A stretch of 64,000 bases of DNA. It comes from Isochrysis galbana. Taxonomy: Eukaryota > Haptophyta > Isochrysidales > Isochrysidaceae. A program made the position numbers and the translations under genes. Where the stretch lies: NCBI GenBank assembly GCA_018136815.1, contig CM030931.1, positions 567,511 through 631,510 of the forward strand, in the 5' to 3' direction. Below the pieces are notes generated by a model. It saw only the letters and a list, made by a program, of their open reading frames with translations. It had not been told where the DNA came from and searched no databases. Each line of letters opens with the position of its first letter. Position 1 is the first letter of the stretch. Below, piece by piece: positions 10,983-21,545 of this stretch.

Positions 10983-11130
10983 CTAGGCGCCGAACCCCGG
11001 ATACCAAAGACAAAGGAATGCCGGGGGGAAGGGAAGGAGGTGGTGGGGAGGGAAGAGAAGGGCGGTGTCAGTGGAGATGGGGTAGTACCCTAGGCTAGTA
11101 GGTGTGTAGCCCAGAATCTTCAGATGTTCT
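10967..11130. repeat. Dispersed repeat family D, copy 1
   Basis: Shares blocks GGTAGCGCACCT, ACCCCGGA, AAGACAAAGGAA, AGGGCGGTGTC and GAATCTTCAGAT with 32150-32325 in the same order. In this copy it overlaps the hAT fragment; in the other it follows a family B copy. Confidence 0.6.
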
Positions 11131-11297
11131 TTTAAAGGTTTTTAAACGATAGTTGAGGGATCTAAGATCTAAGATAAAATTCTAGATTCTAGTCGAATGT
11201 GTCCATCTTTGGAGGGGCAATCAGCGAACGCACGTATATGCCGCGTGCACCCACAGAGAAGCAGAAGTGGGGGGCGCATACAGCGCTAGGGCAAAGC

Positions 11298-12068
11298 CTA
11301 CAACTCGGTCGCGCAAACCTTCTTGCCCTCAACCACCACAAAAATCTCCTCGAGAGGCACCTTGTGCTTGTCGGCAATGAAAGCAGGCAGCGCTTCCAAG
11401 GCGTCGCCCTGAATCTCGATCTGGTCAGCCTGGCCATTTTTGCCCTTCTGAAAAGCAGATCCGCACGCAAATTTCTTGCCAAAGCCTTTGGCTGCTGCGG
11501 CCATATCGATCTCTGGGTAACTCTCGAGCCCCTTCACGATGGTGATATGTTTCCGCTTGTTGCGTGTTGTCAGCTCGATCACCACCATTTTGGACGTCTC
11601 CTTGCCCTTCTTCTTCTTGACTCCACCACCGCCGCCAGCGGCAGCGCCCTCTGCACCCTGCTCAGCGCCATCACCTTCGCTCCCGGCCGCGAAACCATCA
11701 CCAGCGCCAACGGCTGCTGGCTCCGGCACGTCAGCCGCCGTCTTCTTCCCCGACTTTTGCGCACGTTTCGCATGGTCATCGAGCTCGCCTTCTAGGCCAA
11801 GCTTGGTCATAAGTGCGACTAGCTCGTCCGGCGACACCTCGCCCCCGGGCTCCAGCCCCAGATACGCCTTGGCCTCCTCGTCAGGCAGGACCTGCTTCCA
11901 GTTTGCCGCAAACCACTTCTTGCACACTGCGTAGTCGGCACCAAACTCGCAGAACTCGATGGGCATGGTACAGACGGCGCAGTAAGCTGCGCGGCGCACC
12001 CTTGTCTCGGTGGGCATGTTGCTAAGCTCCGCATCGCCCGTGCGTGTCTCCGGCTGCTCGTCAGCCAT
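11298..12068 (-). CDS. DENR: Density-regulated protein DENR homologue
   Basis: 256 aa, single exon. DENR pairs with MCT-1 to recycle 40S subunits after termination and to help re-initiation. The N-terminal cysteine module reads YCAVCTMPIEFCEFG then CKKW, matching the zinc-binding part of DENR (YC-VC-LP-EYCE in animals). A Gly/Ala-rich and Lys-rich linker (about 110-160) leads into a SUI1/eIF1-like domain: ITIVKGLESYPEIDM, then FGKKFACGSAF, then DQIEIQGD. The length is in the normal range. ATG 12068 is chosen because it precedes the conserved module; the upstream open frame is low-complexity. A divergent TATA-like motif lies 85 bp upstream. Confidence 0.9.
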   Translation of the reverse strand: MADEQPETRTGDAELSNMPTETRVRRAAYCAVCTMPIEFCEFGADYAVCKKWFAANWKQVLPDEEAKAYLGLEPGGEVSPDELVALMTKLGLEGELDDHAKRAQKSGKKTAADVPEPAAVGAGDGFAAGSEGDGAEQGAEGAAAGGGGGVKKKKGKETSKMVVIELTTRNKRKHITIVKGLESYPEIDMAAAAKGFGKKFACGSAFQKGKNGQADQIEIQGDALEALPAFIADKHKVPLEEIFVVVEGKKVCATEL

Positions 12069-12154
12069 GGCAGAGCGGGAGCCCCCACGGCGCGTCGCTC
12101 GCGGCGTGCGAGGAAAAGCGCACTGCGAGTAGGTGTAGAGTAGTAATAAAGTAG

Positions 12155-12164
12155 TATAAAAAGG
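12155..12164 (+). promoter_or_regulatory. TATA-like box facing right
   Basis: TATAAAAAGG on the plus strand, 34 bp before the ATG at 12198 and 87 bp upstream of the divergent DENR start. The spacing would suit a rightward promoter. It is a short motif and could be chance. Confidence 0.35.
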
Positions 12165-12197
12165 ACGCGCATCAACTATCAGTAAACTGATAGGGTC

Positions 12198-12389
12198 ATG
12201 GAGTGCGCGCCGCCTCCCGCCCTCGCTGCCGCGGCCCTCGCCGCGATGGACAAAGCTTTCATGGACACGCCGCTGCCGCCGAAGCGACCACGCCAGGACG
12301 ACCCCCCCAGCCAGGTGGGCACAGGAGCCAGCGGGCCACGCCCGCGCAACACCGAGAACAGAGAGGGGGCGTTGGCTCCTGGGGGGTAA
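12198..12389 (+). CDS. Possible first exon of an unidentified gene (tentative)
   Basis: Short frame of 63 codons beginning just after a TATA-like box. It contains a nuclear-localisation-like PPKRPRQDD and a possible donor in CAG/GTGGGC at about 12315. No downstream exon is found before the repeat DNA and hAT insertion that begin at 12400-12655, so a real gene would be interrupted or very short. Not recognised. Confidence 0.22.
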   Translation: MECAPPPALAAAALAAMDKAFMDTPLPPKRPRQDDPPSQVGTGASGPRPRNTENREGALAPGG

Positions 12390-12404
12390 CATATAGTAGT
12401 ATTT

Positions 12405-12654
12405 GATTGGTGTTCATCCTCGCGCGCCATGAGTTGGGTGTGTTCGCGGTGCAGCCGCGGGGTGCGTTTCGTTTTCAGGGGTTGGACCGGGACACGGCTC
12501 TGAAGCCTTTGCCTCGCGTTGGGGGTGAGGGAGTTGTGGGGGGGGGGGGGGGAAGGAAGCAGCTCGGAGGATCGGAGGAAGGATGGATGGAGAGGATAAT
12601 AATAAAAACAACTGAGCGTTAGTACCACTACTCCCACTAGCCCGGTACTATCAC
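12405..12654. repeat. Repeat-derived segment with family E match
   Basis: 12415-12495 (CGCGCGCCATGAGTTGGGTG, TGTTCGCGGTGCAGCCGCGG) matches 29470-29525. The right end (GTTAGTACCACTACTC, CACTAGCCCGGTACTA) is the reverse complement of 33414-33462. The stretch between has a G-run at 12539-12552. The hAT element at 12655 has inserted into this older repeat. Confidence 0.55.
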
Positions 12655-13069
12655 CCTAGATGGGAAAAACAGTGGAGGGGGCTCCAAAAACAGTAAAAAC
12701 AGTCTGTTTTTGGCCTTTGTACAAAAACAGTGAAAAACAGTCCGAAAAACAGTACCGGGGGGGGGACACCATAAATCAAAAATAAAAGGGGTCCTTCGGC
12801 TATCGCCCCGTCGTCTGTCGCCCTGACGCCAGGGCCCCTTTGTCTGCCCCCCCCCCTCCTCTGAGCTCTGCCCTCTCTCTCTCCCTGCCACCTCCATGTC
12901 CTTGCAGCCCAACCCCGACCCCGACCGCGCCTCTCGCTCCGCGCTCGCTGCGCGCAACACCGCCGTCGTCCCCGCCGTCGACGCCGATGCAAACCCTCCA
13001 CCCCCTACCCCTACGGCAGCGCCGCTGCAACAAGTTTTCGTGCAAGGGGCGATCGGTGACCGGCGAGGC

Positions 13070-13975
13070 TGAGGATGAATGGGATGCGGACATAGGGAGA
13101 AAAGTCAAGGCTATTGTGCTTGATGATGAGGGCTTTTGGAAGCCTCTCACTCTTATTCTCCACGTGGCCATGCCAATTGTGAAGCTCCTTCGTCTAATGG
13201 ACGGCAACAAATTCTGCATGGGCAAAGTCTATGATGGGATGTTCATGATTGGGCAGCGCATTGAATCAATGCAAAGCAAGGTCCCTTGGTTCAAGGATTT
13301 GGCAAAGGTGCATGCTGGTCGATGGGAATACCTACACTCACCCATGCATGCAGCAGGTTACGCCTTGGATCCACAATATATGCAAACAGTTGGCGATTTG
13401 GATGATGCGACCATGGATGGCTTGCAAAAGATCTTTGACCGTCTTTGTTTACGTGATGCCATCTTGGCCTCCCCCAACCCAGAGGAGGCTTGGAAAGAGT
13501 ATACTCTCTCCACCCCTGCGGTGGTGAATCGAGTGGCCCAAGTTGAGAGAGAATTCGCCATGTTCCAAAATGGCAATGGCGCGTTCACTCGACCGTCGGC
13601 AATCGAAAATGCAAAAGCTATGGAACCATCTCAATGGTGGACCATGTACGGTAAGCATGTTCCTATGCTTGCGAGCATCGCACAACAAGTCTTGCTGCAA
13701 CCAACTGCTGCGTCGGCAGCTGAACGCAATTGGTCGGTGTATGGCCAGATTCATTCTCAAGCTCGGTCACGTAGTCACGTATGTCCCATGAAGTGGCGGA
13801 CAAGTTGGTCTTCTCGCATGAATCCATGCATGTGCAAATGCGCATGCAAAGTGCTGCATGGTCTCCGGATGTCGTCAAATGGGATAGCGATGATGACAGT
13901 GACCAAGAAGATGATTGGGTTGGTGACGAGGCTTTAAGTCCCAGTGTGGAAACCGTTCAGAAATTGCTCATTTGA
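13070..13975 (+). pseudogene. hAT transposase remnant, core end and dimerisation domain
   Basis: The open frame through about 13770 encodes FWKPLTLILHVAMPIVKLLR, HSPMHAAGYALDP, and the C-terminal pattern WWTMYGKHVPMLASIAQQVL followed by ASAAERNWSVYG, all usual in hAT transposases. At about 13775 the frame shifts and continues in another frame as SHEVADKLVFSHESMHVQ with an acidic tail, ending at 13975. The ATG at 12897 leads into a different frame that stops at about 13070, and no BED zinc finger is found. So the N-terminal half is deleted and the rest is frameshifted. Confidence 0.88.
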
Positions 13976-13995
13976 TAGATGATGCATGATGCATT

Positions 13996-13996
<1 letters not shown>

Positions 13997-14072
<76 letters not shown>
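13997..14072. repeat. CT microsatellite inside the hAT element
   Basis: An almost pure (CT)n tract of about 76 bp. Confidence 0.95.
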
Positions 14073-14074
<2 letters not shown>

Positions 14075-14251
14075 CCTTCCCTCCCTCCCGCCGCCACGTG
14101 CTCGTAGCCACGCTCACGCGCGCGGCGTGCCCCGCGGAACCATCCAAAAACGGAGGCAAAAACGGAGGGGGTTTGAAAAACGGCAAAAACGGCCTATTTT
14201 TGGTCCTTGAAGAAAACCGGTAAAAACGTACTTCCCATCTAGGACTATCAC

Positions 14252-14596
14252 GACACCCCTCAGCGCTTGCCCGTACGCCTTGACGTGTGTTGTCATTAGG
14301 ATTAGGCACATATGACATACGCATATGCACATATGCACCCCTATACGAATCTCCCCCCTCGCAAACCCCCCGGCTCCCATTATCTACAATGTACAATGAG
14401 GGAAAACCCATTGAGGCGGACCGCCCGGTGCGTACGTCCATAAATGCGCAAAACTACAAACTACCAAAAACTACCCCCTGTTCCTGTTCCCCGCGTTTAC
14501 TTTACGTAGGCACTACTTTACTACTATTCCTAGTAGTACATACTAGACTCTAGAATTTTATTGTGGGACGGACGGGTCTCGTCGGCGTCCGACGGC
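14252..14596. other. Intergenic region upstream of the AlkB-like gene
   Basis: Contains nested ATATGCACATATG-like palindromic steps at 14308-14338 and TAGTAC-rich sequence at 14515-14550. No gene seen. Confidence 0.4.
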
Positions 14597-15442
14597 ATGC
14601 GGCTGCACCAGCTCGCTGACGGACTGCTCCACGTCTCGGGCTTCTTGACGGCCTCCGAGCACACACTCGTCTTCGAGCAAGCTCGGAGACTATCCGACGC
14701 CGTCAGTGTCGCGTCTCGCGACCTCCCACGCAACGTCTCCCCATTACACAACATACAGACGCGTGAGGAGTATGCTTCCGTGCAGCTCAGCTCTGGTGCT
14801 AGCTGTGACCACTTTGAACGGTACGCCGACGGGCATCGCCTTACGTACTTCCGCCAGTGCAAGCCATTTCCAGACCTTGGGCTGCCCGACATACAATTGC
14901 GAGTCGCCTCGCTCCCGGGAATCGACGCAGCGCTCAGACATGACCGCGAAAGGGCAGGCAAGGCGCAGCAGAGTTTAGTTTCGTGGCGGCTCACGCTCAA
15001 TCGATATCCACCCGCGAGAACGTCAACGCTACCAGAGTCACCGCGATCCGGTACATTTTCTAGTGGTAATGCTGGTAGCCTTGATGCGACCCGTCCTGGC
15101 TTTCCATGGCACCGTGACCTCCGTGCAAATGGCGCAGTCAGTGTGATTGTTGGCCTGGGTTCGCCGACGTCACTCGAATTTGGTGACGAGGTTCCTTCAG
15201 ATGGTCACGCTTGCTGCAATAGACGTGACGTGTCCTCCATTGGTAAGTGCTTGCGGAATGGAGAACCCCGCCAGCTTGAGCATGTGAGTCCGGGCTGTGA
15301 GGTGTTGGTGCGCGAGGAGGTACGTCTCGCACCAGGTGACGCCGTTGCTTTGACTGGGCGTGCACGATGGGAGATGCTACATAGAGTGGTGCCGGAGCTC
15401 CACGGGCGGCTTCGCCTGTCGCTAGTTTTCGGCCTCTGGTAA
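14597..15442 (+). CDS. AlkB-like 2-oxoglutarate/Fe(II) dioxygenase
   Basis: 281 aa, single exon. The family uses 2-oxoglutarate, O2 and Fe(II) to remove alkyl groups from nucleic acids or, in some members, proteins. The metal triad is visible: H-x-D in PWHRDLRANG (about residues 176-184) and the distal His in EMLHRVVPE near the end, with the 2-oxoglutarate-binding Arg pattern GRLRLSLVFG four to ten residues further on. N-x-Y before the HxD is present as LNRYPP, and LAPGDAVALTGRARW is the usual turn before the distal His. ATG 14597 is used; the frame is open a little further upstream but only from a non-ATG codon. A Ser/Thr/Pro-rich insert sits between NRY and HRD. Target (DNA, RNA or protein) cannot be inferred. 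Confidence 0.8.
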   Translation: MRLHQLADGLLHVSGFLTASEHTLVFEQARRLSDAVSVASRDLPRNVSPLHNIQTREEYASVQLSSGASCDHFERYADGHRLTYFRQCKPFPDLGLPDIQLRVASLPGIDAALRHDRERAGKAQQSLVSWRLTLNRYPPARTSTLPESPRSGTFSSGNAGSLDATRPGFPWHRDLRANGAVSVIVGLGSPTSLEFGDEVPSDGHACCNRRDVSSIGKCLRNGEPRQLEHVSPGCEVLVREEVRLAPGDAVALTGRARWEMLHRVVPELHGRLRLSLVFGLW

Positions 15443-16598
15443 GGGCTGGCTTCAGGCATGACACGAAATGCCTCTGTCAGCAACACCCACTTCCTCCTAC
15501 ACCTAGCAGCTCCAGCCCAACTCCCAAAGTTGCCGTCCCAACCCTCTATATGGCTTACAATTCGCATAAGCGGATTTTTCCTTCTTAGTGAGTGCACGAG
15601 TAGTGTGTATGTAGTGCATCCTGGTAGCACGTTCTACCGGTGTTAGAGGTGAGGGAGTCTGGGTTGAAATTGACAATAATTTGGCGTACGGCCAATGGAG
15701 CGTCGGATATACAACATAGCGCGCATAGTCTGGGGCAGCATTTCTCCCCCCCCCCCCCCCCGCGCAAACCGACGTGGGAACGGAGCGATGGTAACCGACT
15801 TAGCGACCCGCTGGGAGAGGCCGAGGTCATGAACTCATTTGTCCGGCCGGGCATAGGTTGTCGGCCAGCGCAAGCGGGAATTTTGCCACAAGGGCACAAG
15901 GCGCCCACAAGTGCCTTCACAAGTCACAAGTCGTAAGTCGTGGGCTCGTTGTCGCCCGCTGCTCAAGCCGAAGTCCGAGGGCTCGTGCCGACGGAAGATT
16001 CGCATCAGTTTCCACTTGACCAGGCGCGTCGACGAGGGCGACGTATGCGAGGAGCAGCGAGGTCGAGTAGACACGAGGGGCTCCGGCGGCAGAGCGCAAA
16101 ACCCGCCGTGCGGGGCAGCTGGGGGAGTGCTCCATGCATGCGCTCCCTCGTGCGCTTGCGCTGGCTACGCGATGTCGCGGCTTAATGTTCGGTAATCACT
16201 CAACATTTATATTTCGGGTAGAAACAATGTATATTCGTAGCGTGGGGGCCCTTATAATAGACACTACTTCGGGCGGAGCGGTGCGGCCAGCGAGATTTCA
16301 CAAGTCGTACGGATTTTCACCGCACAATTTCGCGAGCTACCCTCGACGTCCCAAAGCCCATAGTGCGGAGTATCGCGACGAGGTGGCCTCACAGATAAGT
16401 CCTGTGGCTGTAAGCGCGATATCCGCAACGCATATACCAACGCAGTACATCTGCACGAGATCCCGAAGAATGTTGTTCCCACAGCGGTGCAACTAGTGGA
16501 GATTGAGGCGAGCTGCGATTGGAGCTGCCTGAAGCGTCAAGCTCAAAAATGGATTTGTTGAAGGATTATGTGGAGGTATGGTGGACTTGGCGATGAAC
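15443..16598. other. Intergenic region between AlkB-like and HDAC genes
   Basis: 15648-15840 carries an inverted, diverged piece of repeat family C (GTGAGGGAGTCTGGGTT, then AACGGAGCGATGGTAACCGAC, GCGACCCGCTGGGAGAGGCCG) around a C-run at 15747-15762. The remainder to 16598 shows no recognised gene. Confidence 0.45.
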
Positions 16599-17813
16599 CT
16601 ACGCAAGGAGCGCCTCACAAGTCCGAGCAAGTCCACCTGGCATACCGGCATACTCATCGAGGTCGTACCCCCCTTCTAGACCGAGCGCTATCCGTTCTCG
16701 TGGGAACCCGGCCTCAGTCACAATGGCATGAATCGATTCTCCGAAGTCATTAGGATGAAGTGTCATGCCGGCGAGCAAATCGTTGTCCAACGCATCGTAG
16801 CCTGAGATGACAAGGCATGCCAAAAATAATAAAGAGATAGTTGGACATTGAGGCCGCGCCACGCCAAACGAACGATCTCTGTGATTGGAGCGCGCCGCCA
16901 TTAAAGCTATACCTGCACAAATAATGAGCAAGTCAGGCTCCCAATCATCCTCCCCGATTCGACCGAGAAGGAAAGGGATTGCTTTCTCACGGAGGCGTTT
17001 CAGATAAGCAGTACCACCAGATCCTGGCGGTAACGGCAAGTTCAGAATGTTGCCGTGAGTTCCTTTGTCGCCCTGTGGATACATGGAATTGCCTAGCTTG
17101 AGATGTCAGGCTTGTTCCTCCACGGCAGGGTCTCGGCTCACACCCATGGCGACGCACACCTCGTCCAGCCCCGTGCGTGGGTATCCGCCTTGCTCATGCG
17201 TTGAGCAGTATCTGACGCGAGGCTCGTCAGCCATGATGGCAGCAACACCGTTGCCATGGTGCACATCCCAGTCGAGCACAGCCACTCGGCCTTCCGGGTG
17301 TGAAGCCAGATATTCTGCAGCAGCTACCGCAGCAAAGTTGATGAGGCAGAAGCCCATCGGCGTGTCGCGTGTCGCGTGGTGCCCTGGTGGTCGAGCGAGC
17401 GCGAGTGCTGGTCCTGCGCCGCTGGAAGCGAGCGATACAGCCTCGAGCCACGTCTTTGTGCCGTCAATCATTGCTTTCCAGGAGCCTGGTGCGCAGTAGG
17501 TGTCAGCATCGAAGCCACCACCCCCACGAGCAGAAGTCACCTCAATGGCTGCGAGGTGCTCCTCGGAATGCACGCGGCGCATTGCTGAGAGCACGTGCTC
17601 GTCTGACAGTTCTGACTGCGCGCTGGTCCGCCAGTCGAGCTGCCCAGCGAACGAGGCAGCGCGAAGGGCGGCAGCCGCTGCGTCGAGTCTCGCTGGCAGC
17701 TCTGGGTGCGGCATACCGGGTGGAGGCCGGTGCTGCCGCTGCAGGGAGTGCTCGATCACGCTGAGCCGCCGCCCGGCGAGTCCGACTGCACCGAATACCA
17801 GCCAAGGAAGCAT
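16599..17813 (-). CDS. Histone deacetylase family protein, class II/bacterial type (3 exons)
   Basis: Exons on the minus strand are 17813-17160, 17072-16913 and 16801-16599; introns 17159-17073 and 16912-16802 are GT-AG with matching phase, giving 338 aa. Zn-dependent deacetylases remove acetyl groups from lysines or polyamines. Visible motifs: HPELPARLDA near the start, the tandem-His RPPGHHATRD, the metal-binding DWDVHHGNG, GTHGNILNLPLPPGSGG, AGYDALDNDLLAG (restored across the second junction) and the closing LGLEGGYDLDEY with its catalytic Tyr. The leader MLPWLVFGAVGLAG is hydrophobic and could direct it to an organelle, since the relatives most like it are bacterial-type deacetylases; this is inference. 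The TAG stop follows CEALLA, the usual end of the fold. Confidence 0.88.
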
Positions 17814-18287
17814 CCTCGGAGCCGACAGCCGACGCTCGGCGAGGGCGGCGGTCGGGCGGCCGTCAAACTGACTGGTAAACTTCTTTCGTCAGTCTCTTCT
17901 CGAGTACTCTACTCTAGAGTAGAGTAGAGCAGAGTACTCTTCTAGAGTAGAGGAGACTCCACCTGAGTAGGAGTACTTTACTCATAGACGCCACAGTGGA
18001 TACTTTAGGTGTCTACGTGAGCGGTTGTTCGAGCTTATCATGAAGCATGAGGGTGAATAAAGGTGTAGTCGTACTACTCATATGGCGGTGGGAAGCGGGA
18101 AACGTACTCGTAGTCGTAGCGAGCTTTTATTCTCAATCTGTACTGCGTACTGCTCTGTGAAATGTGAAAAAAAAATGATTACAATATTACAATAGACAAT
18201 AGACAGAGATAAAAGTATTACTACCTCCGTTCCATTACTCAGACGTCAAGGAGGCTTGAAAAACTTTAAATATTCAATATTCTCGCC
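17814..18287. other. HDAC upstream region with TAGAG tract
   Basis: 17895-17960 is a CTCTAGAGTAGAG-type simple repeat like that at 4190-4275. The rest to 18287 is AT-richer without a recognised gene. Confidence 0.4.
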
Positions 18288-19824
18288 TCACGCTAGGCAT
18301 TGGGGTTCGCTTTTTGCTTTTTGACGGATCGAGCATGACCACTGGCTTTGATACTTGATACGGAAGGGAAACGATCGGCGGTCGGCGGGAGGCGCGGCGG
18401 AGATGGCCGGGAGTGATGGAATGGCGGGCTGGACCACCTCCTCAGCAGAGGAAGGCGGAAGGACGGGCTTGGGCGAGGGCGAGCGCGACGACGGAGCGGA
18501 CATGGCTGGGCGATTCGGGATGGATAGGCTGGGGCTGAGGGATTGGAGGGGTTTGGTACTGATAGAGTGTTGGTGCGGAACATATTCCACTTCGGACGGG
18601 CACAGATCGCACGTCGCGACGTCGGCGCCGGCGAGAAGAAACATAGACGAGACGACTAATAAAAAATAATTACAACTGGGAATATCGGCGGCTGCACTGA
18701 GCCGCTGGCCGATGCCGCACGCCGACGCAGGTGAAGACGCAGGTGAAGATGTCCCAGCAGGCCCTGCAGAGACCCCGGCAGAGCCCGGGGGCGGGCGGGC
18801 GGGTCATCTGAGCGCCCCGGCTTGCATTAATGGTCATGTCTCGGGCCTAGGCTCCTTCAGACGGCGAAGGGGTAGCGTTGCGCACTCCCGGGGTTGCTGG
18901 AGTGCTGCAGCGGCAAACTGCGAGGATGCTGCTGAGGCCGTAGAGGTCGCCAGTCGAGCGCCCGAAGTCAGTGGTGTCGCAGATTTGGCAACCAATGGTG
19001 AGTCAGGCGCTCTCCGGCTGGGCTCCTTCAGAAGGCGAAGGCTATCCCGTCCACACCTCCTCGTTTGGCCGAGGTGACCCCGAAAAAGGATTGGGCGACG
19101 GACAAGGGCATCATGGGTACCATCTCAACTTGCAATCCCACGCGAGCACGATCAACAGCCACCTTGGCGGGCTACTGGCCGCCCAGCGCGCCCCGTTCAC
19201 CGTGTCTTCACCTGCACCTGCAGTTCCTGCACGCTCACCTTCACCTGCACCTTCACTGAAGAAAAAACTTCGGACCAGCACCTTCCCAGTTGGAAAATTT
19301 TTTATTGACTCCACTCGTCTCGCCGACAACAAGGACGCGCGGGGCGCTGACACCCTCGGTCGGCGCACAGTGCGTCGGCGTCGGCCTTGATGTCGGCGAG
19401 CGTGCGGCAAAGATCGTCGAAATGTTCTGGAAGCAAGTGGGCTGGCGAGGCGGGCGATTGTCGAGGGAACTGCACGAGCTGCGCCGCCTCCGCTACGTCC
19501 TTCGCCGCGACCCGTGACGTGGGCGGCGCCATGGATGGGCCGCGGCGCGTTGGAAAGCTAGGTCGATGGTACGGCGGAGAGCGAGCGTCGGGTCCCACCG
19601 CTGAGAGGCGAGTCCGGGCTAGGTGATGCAGCACCTGTTCAGCTGCCTGACTAAGAGTCAGGCGGCTCGCGAGGGGTTCGACGAGATCGACGGCAGCAAC
19701 GCAGACGGGGCTACGATCCACCGCGAGAGGGCGAGGGGGTGGCACCGACCGCGCCGTCGGTCGGGAGTGACAGGGGTAGGCCCTCCGTCAACCGGCTGAT
19801 AGCTGATAGCGCGCACCAACGGCT
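18288..19824. other. Unresolved region with open frames of uncertain reality
   Basis: Minus frames 18288-18644 (Ser/Pro-rich, 118 codons) and 19302-19745 (147 codons, with a plausible helical segment SQAAEQVLHHLARTRL), and plus frame 18971-19390, are open but match nothing I know. The block GGCTCCTTCAGACGGCGAAG at 18848 recurs with one change at 19020, so part of this is internally duplicated. There could be a spliced gene on either strand; I cannot build a model. Confidence 0.3.
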
Positions 19825-19906
19825 GTCCTCCCCCATGGCAGGGGAGGAGTGGAGAGAGGGGGAGCTCGTGCCCCCCCATGGGCGAACTAAGTATAAACTT
19901 AGTTGT
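19825..19906 (-). repeat. 3' end of retroelement family F, 5'-truncated
   Basis: 82-bp copy of the family F terminus (CCATGGCAGGGGAGGAGTGG ... GTATAAACTTAGTTG) in the orientation opposite to 46929 and 58453. It ends at the same base as the longer copies, as expected for 5'-truncated retroposed copies. Confidence 0.75.
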
Positions 19907-20139
19907 GGTTGTACTCGACAACTCGACAAGGGCCTGCGGCCTGCGAGATTCTAAGTTCTAAGCTGATCCTATCGCTTCTCGAAACCTACGGTATCATGCG
20001 ACGGGTCTTACTCAATGACGGTATTCGAATTCGAGTCGTGTTTGTGACGAATCGTGAGCTACACAAGGAGCTTCTCCTCTCGACAATTCCATCCACTACA
20101 GAATTTCAAGTTCGGTGCGAACTGTGCAGAAAGAGCCTC

Positions 20140-20197
20140 AAGTGCTGGCGGTCGGTGCAGTAGCAGCAGCAGCAGGAGGAGGAGTAGGAGTAGGAGG

Positions 20198-20253
<56 letters not shown>

Positions 20254-21545
20254 AGATAGTGAGATAGTAGTGGTGGTGTGGTGGTGGAGGGGCAATAGTA
20301 CTAGTACCACTAGCTAGTAGTAGTACTAGTAGTACTAGTGTAAGTACTATTAGTAGTAGTAGTGTGAGTACTAGTACTAGTGGCATGGGGGTCGCCTTGC
20401 CCACGTTGTAGTACAACATGATTTTCTGTGTTGCAGCTCGCTCTTCAGGCTTCAGGCCGGGGCGCCCGTCGACAACTCGGACAGCGTAGGTCTGCATCCT
20501 TGCCGAGTCTCTTTACTATTACGATGAGAGCGGAGGTCTGCACGCTTGCAGTGGCGCGGCGGGCATCGAAGAAGGCCCACACAATTGCGCGCGGGGGGGG
20601 GGGGGGGGGGGAGGGGGGGGGGCTCTCCTTCTTTTTCTTCTCTCCCTCTCTCTCCCCTCTGCTACCTTTGTCCTGCGTGGCGCAGCACCCTCCCCCCCTT
20701 CTCTCTCCTTTCAGTCTCCTCTCTCCCTCTTCTCTCTTTCTCTCCCCCTCGCCGCCCCGCCCCAACCCCCGGGGAGACCATGATCTCCCCACTGGAACAG
20801 ATATTCCTACCAAGGATAAGCACTTCCTTTCTTTCCTAAGTGCTCTCACATATGAGAACCGCGTGTGTCCCCCCCCCTCCCCCCGGCGGAAGAAGGAGAT
20901 AATAAGGGGAAGCTAAAGGGGAGAGAGAGGAGGTGGGGAGGAGGTGTGAACCGCACGCCGTATTAGAGAGGGGGCTCTGCTACTGGGAAAGAGAACGAAC
21001 GACTTGAGGGAAAGAAGGAGAACGAGAGAAAGGAGAAGGAGATTTGTGGAGAGAGAAGGGAGAAGGGAGAAGGAGGGATGAGAGAAAAGAAGGAAGGGCG
21101 CCATGAGAAGACACGAGAAAGGGGGGGGGGGAGGGGAAGGGAGGGAGGGAGGCAAGAGGGGGTGTGGGAGAGAGAAGAAACCTGCAGAGGAGGAGGAATA
21201 GAGCGGCGGGAGAGAGGGAGGGAGGAGGAGGAGAGGGAGGATCGGACTTTGCCGCGCCACACGAGCAACAACAAGGCGCTGGCTGCCTCGGCCCCCCGCG
21301 TGTCACGCCTCGTTCTCTTCTCTCTCCGCTCCTCTTTTATCCTTTGCGCCTTAGTCTCTCTCCTCCCGCCCTCACGGCCTTGCCCTCCCTTCCCCTCCCC
21401 CTCCCCCCGCCCTTCCCTCGCGTGCCGGCCGCCTTGCAGCCCGGCCGCCTCCCGCCTCCCGCCCTCCCCAACCCTCCCCTCCTTCCCCCACCCCACACCT
21501 CCCTACTCTTTCCCACCCTCCCTGCCGGACGAGGCACTCGCGCGG
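20140..21545. repeat. Microsatellite and purine/pyrimidine-rich belt
   Basis: 20157-20255 is AGC/AGG and AACAGC repeats; 20290-20385 is TAGTAGTACTAG-type palindromic repeat; 20588-20625 is poly-G; 20630-20760 and 21300-21530 are CT-rich; 20900-21240 is GA-rich. The frames through it are low-complexity and I do not call genes. A minus frame around 20445-20530 has ordinary composition but no recognised match. Confidence 0.6.

Larger units (their letters stand above)
12655..14243 (+). mobile_element. hAT DNA transposon, non-autonomous, with TIRs and target duplication
   Basis: 1,589 bp bounded by perfect 12-bp inverted termini CCTAGATGGGAA (12655) and TTCCCATCTAGG (ending 14243), flanked on both sides by the 8-bp direct repeat ACTATCAC (12647-12654 and 14244-14251). 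An 8-bp duplication is diagnostic of hAT. Subterminal AAAAACAG/AAAAACGG motifs crowd both ends (12664-12760 and 14146-14230). Inside is the decayed transposase described separately and a CT microsatellite at 13997-14072. The intact target duplication argues for fairly recent insertion; the internal loss argues that it was mobilised by a relative. Confidence 0.95.

Noticed and set aside
15640-15936. Small plus-strand frame of 98 codons
   Set aside because: It spans an inverted piece of repeat family C and a C-run; no coding signal beyond an open frame.
20913-21496. Overlapping Ser/Leu/Pro-rich and Arg/Glu/Gly-rich frames on both strands
   Set aside because: Homopurine/homopyrimidine DNA is stop-poor in all frames; no ordinary-complexity segment or family match.
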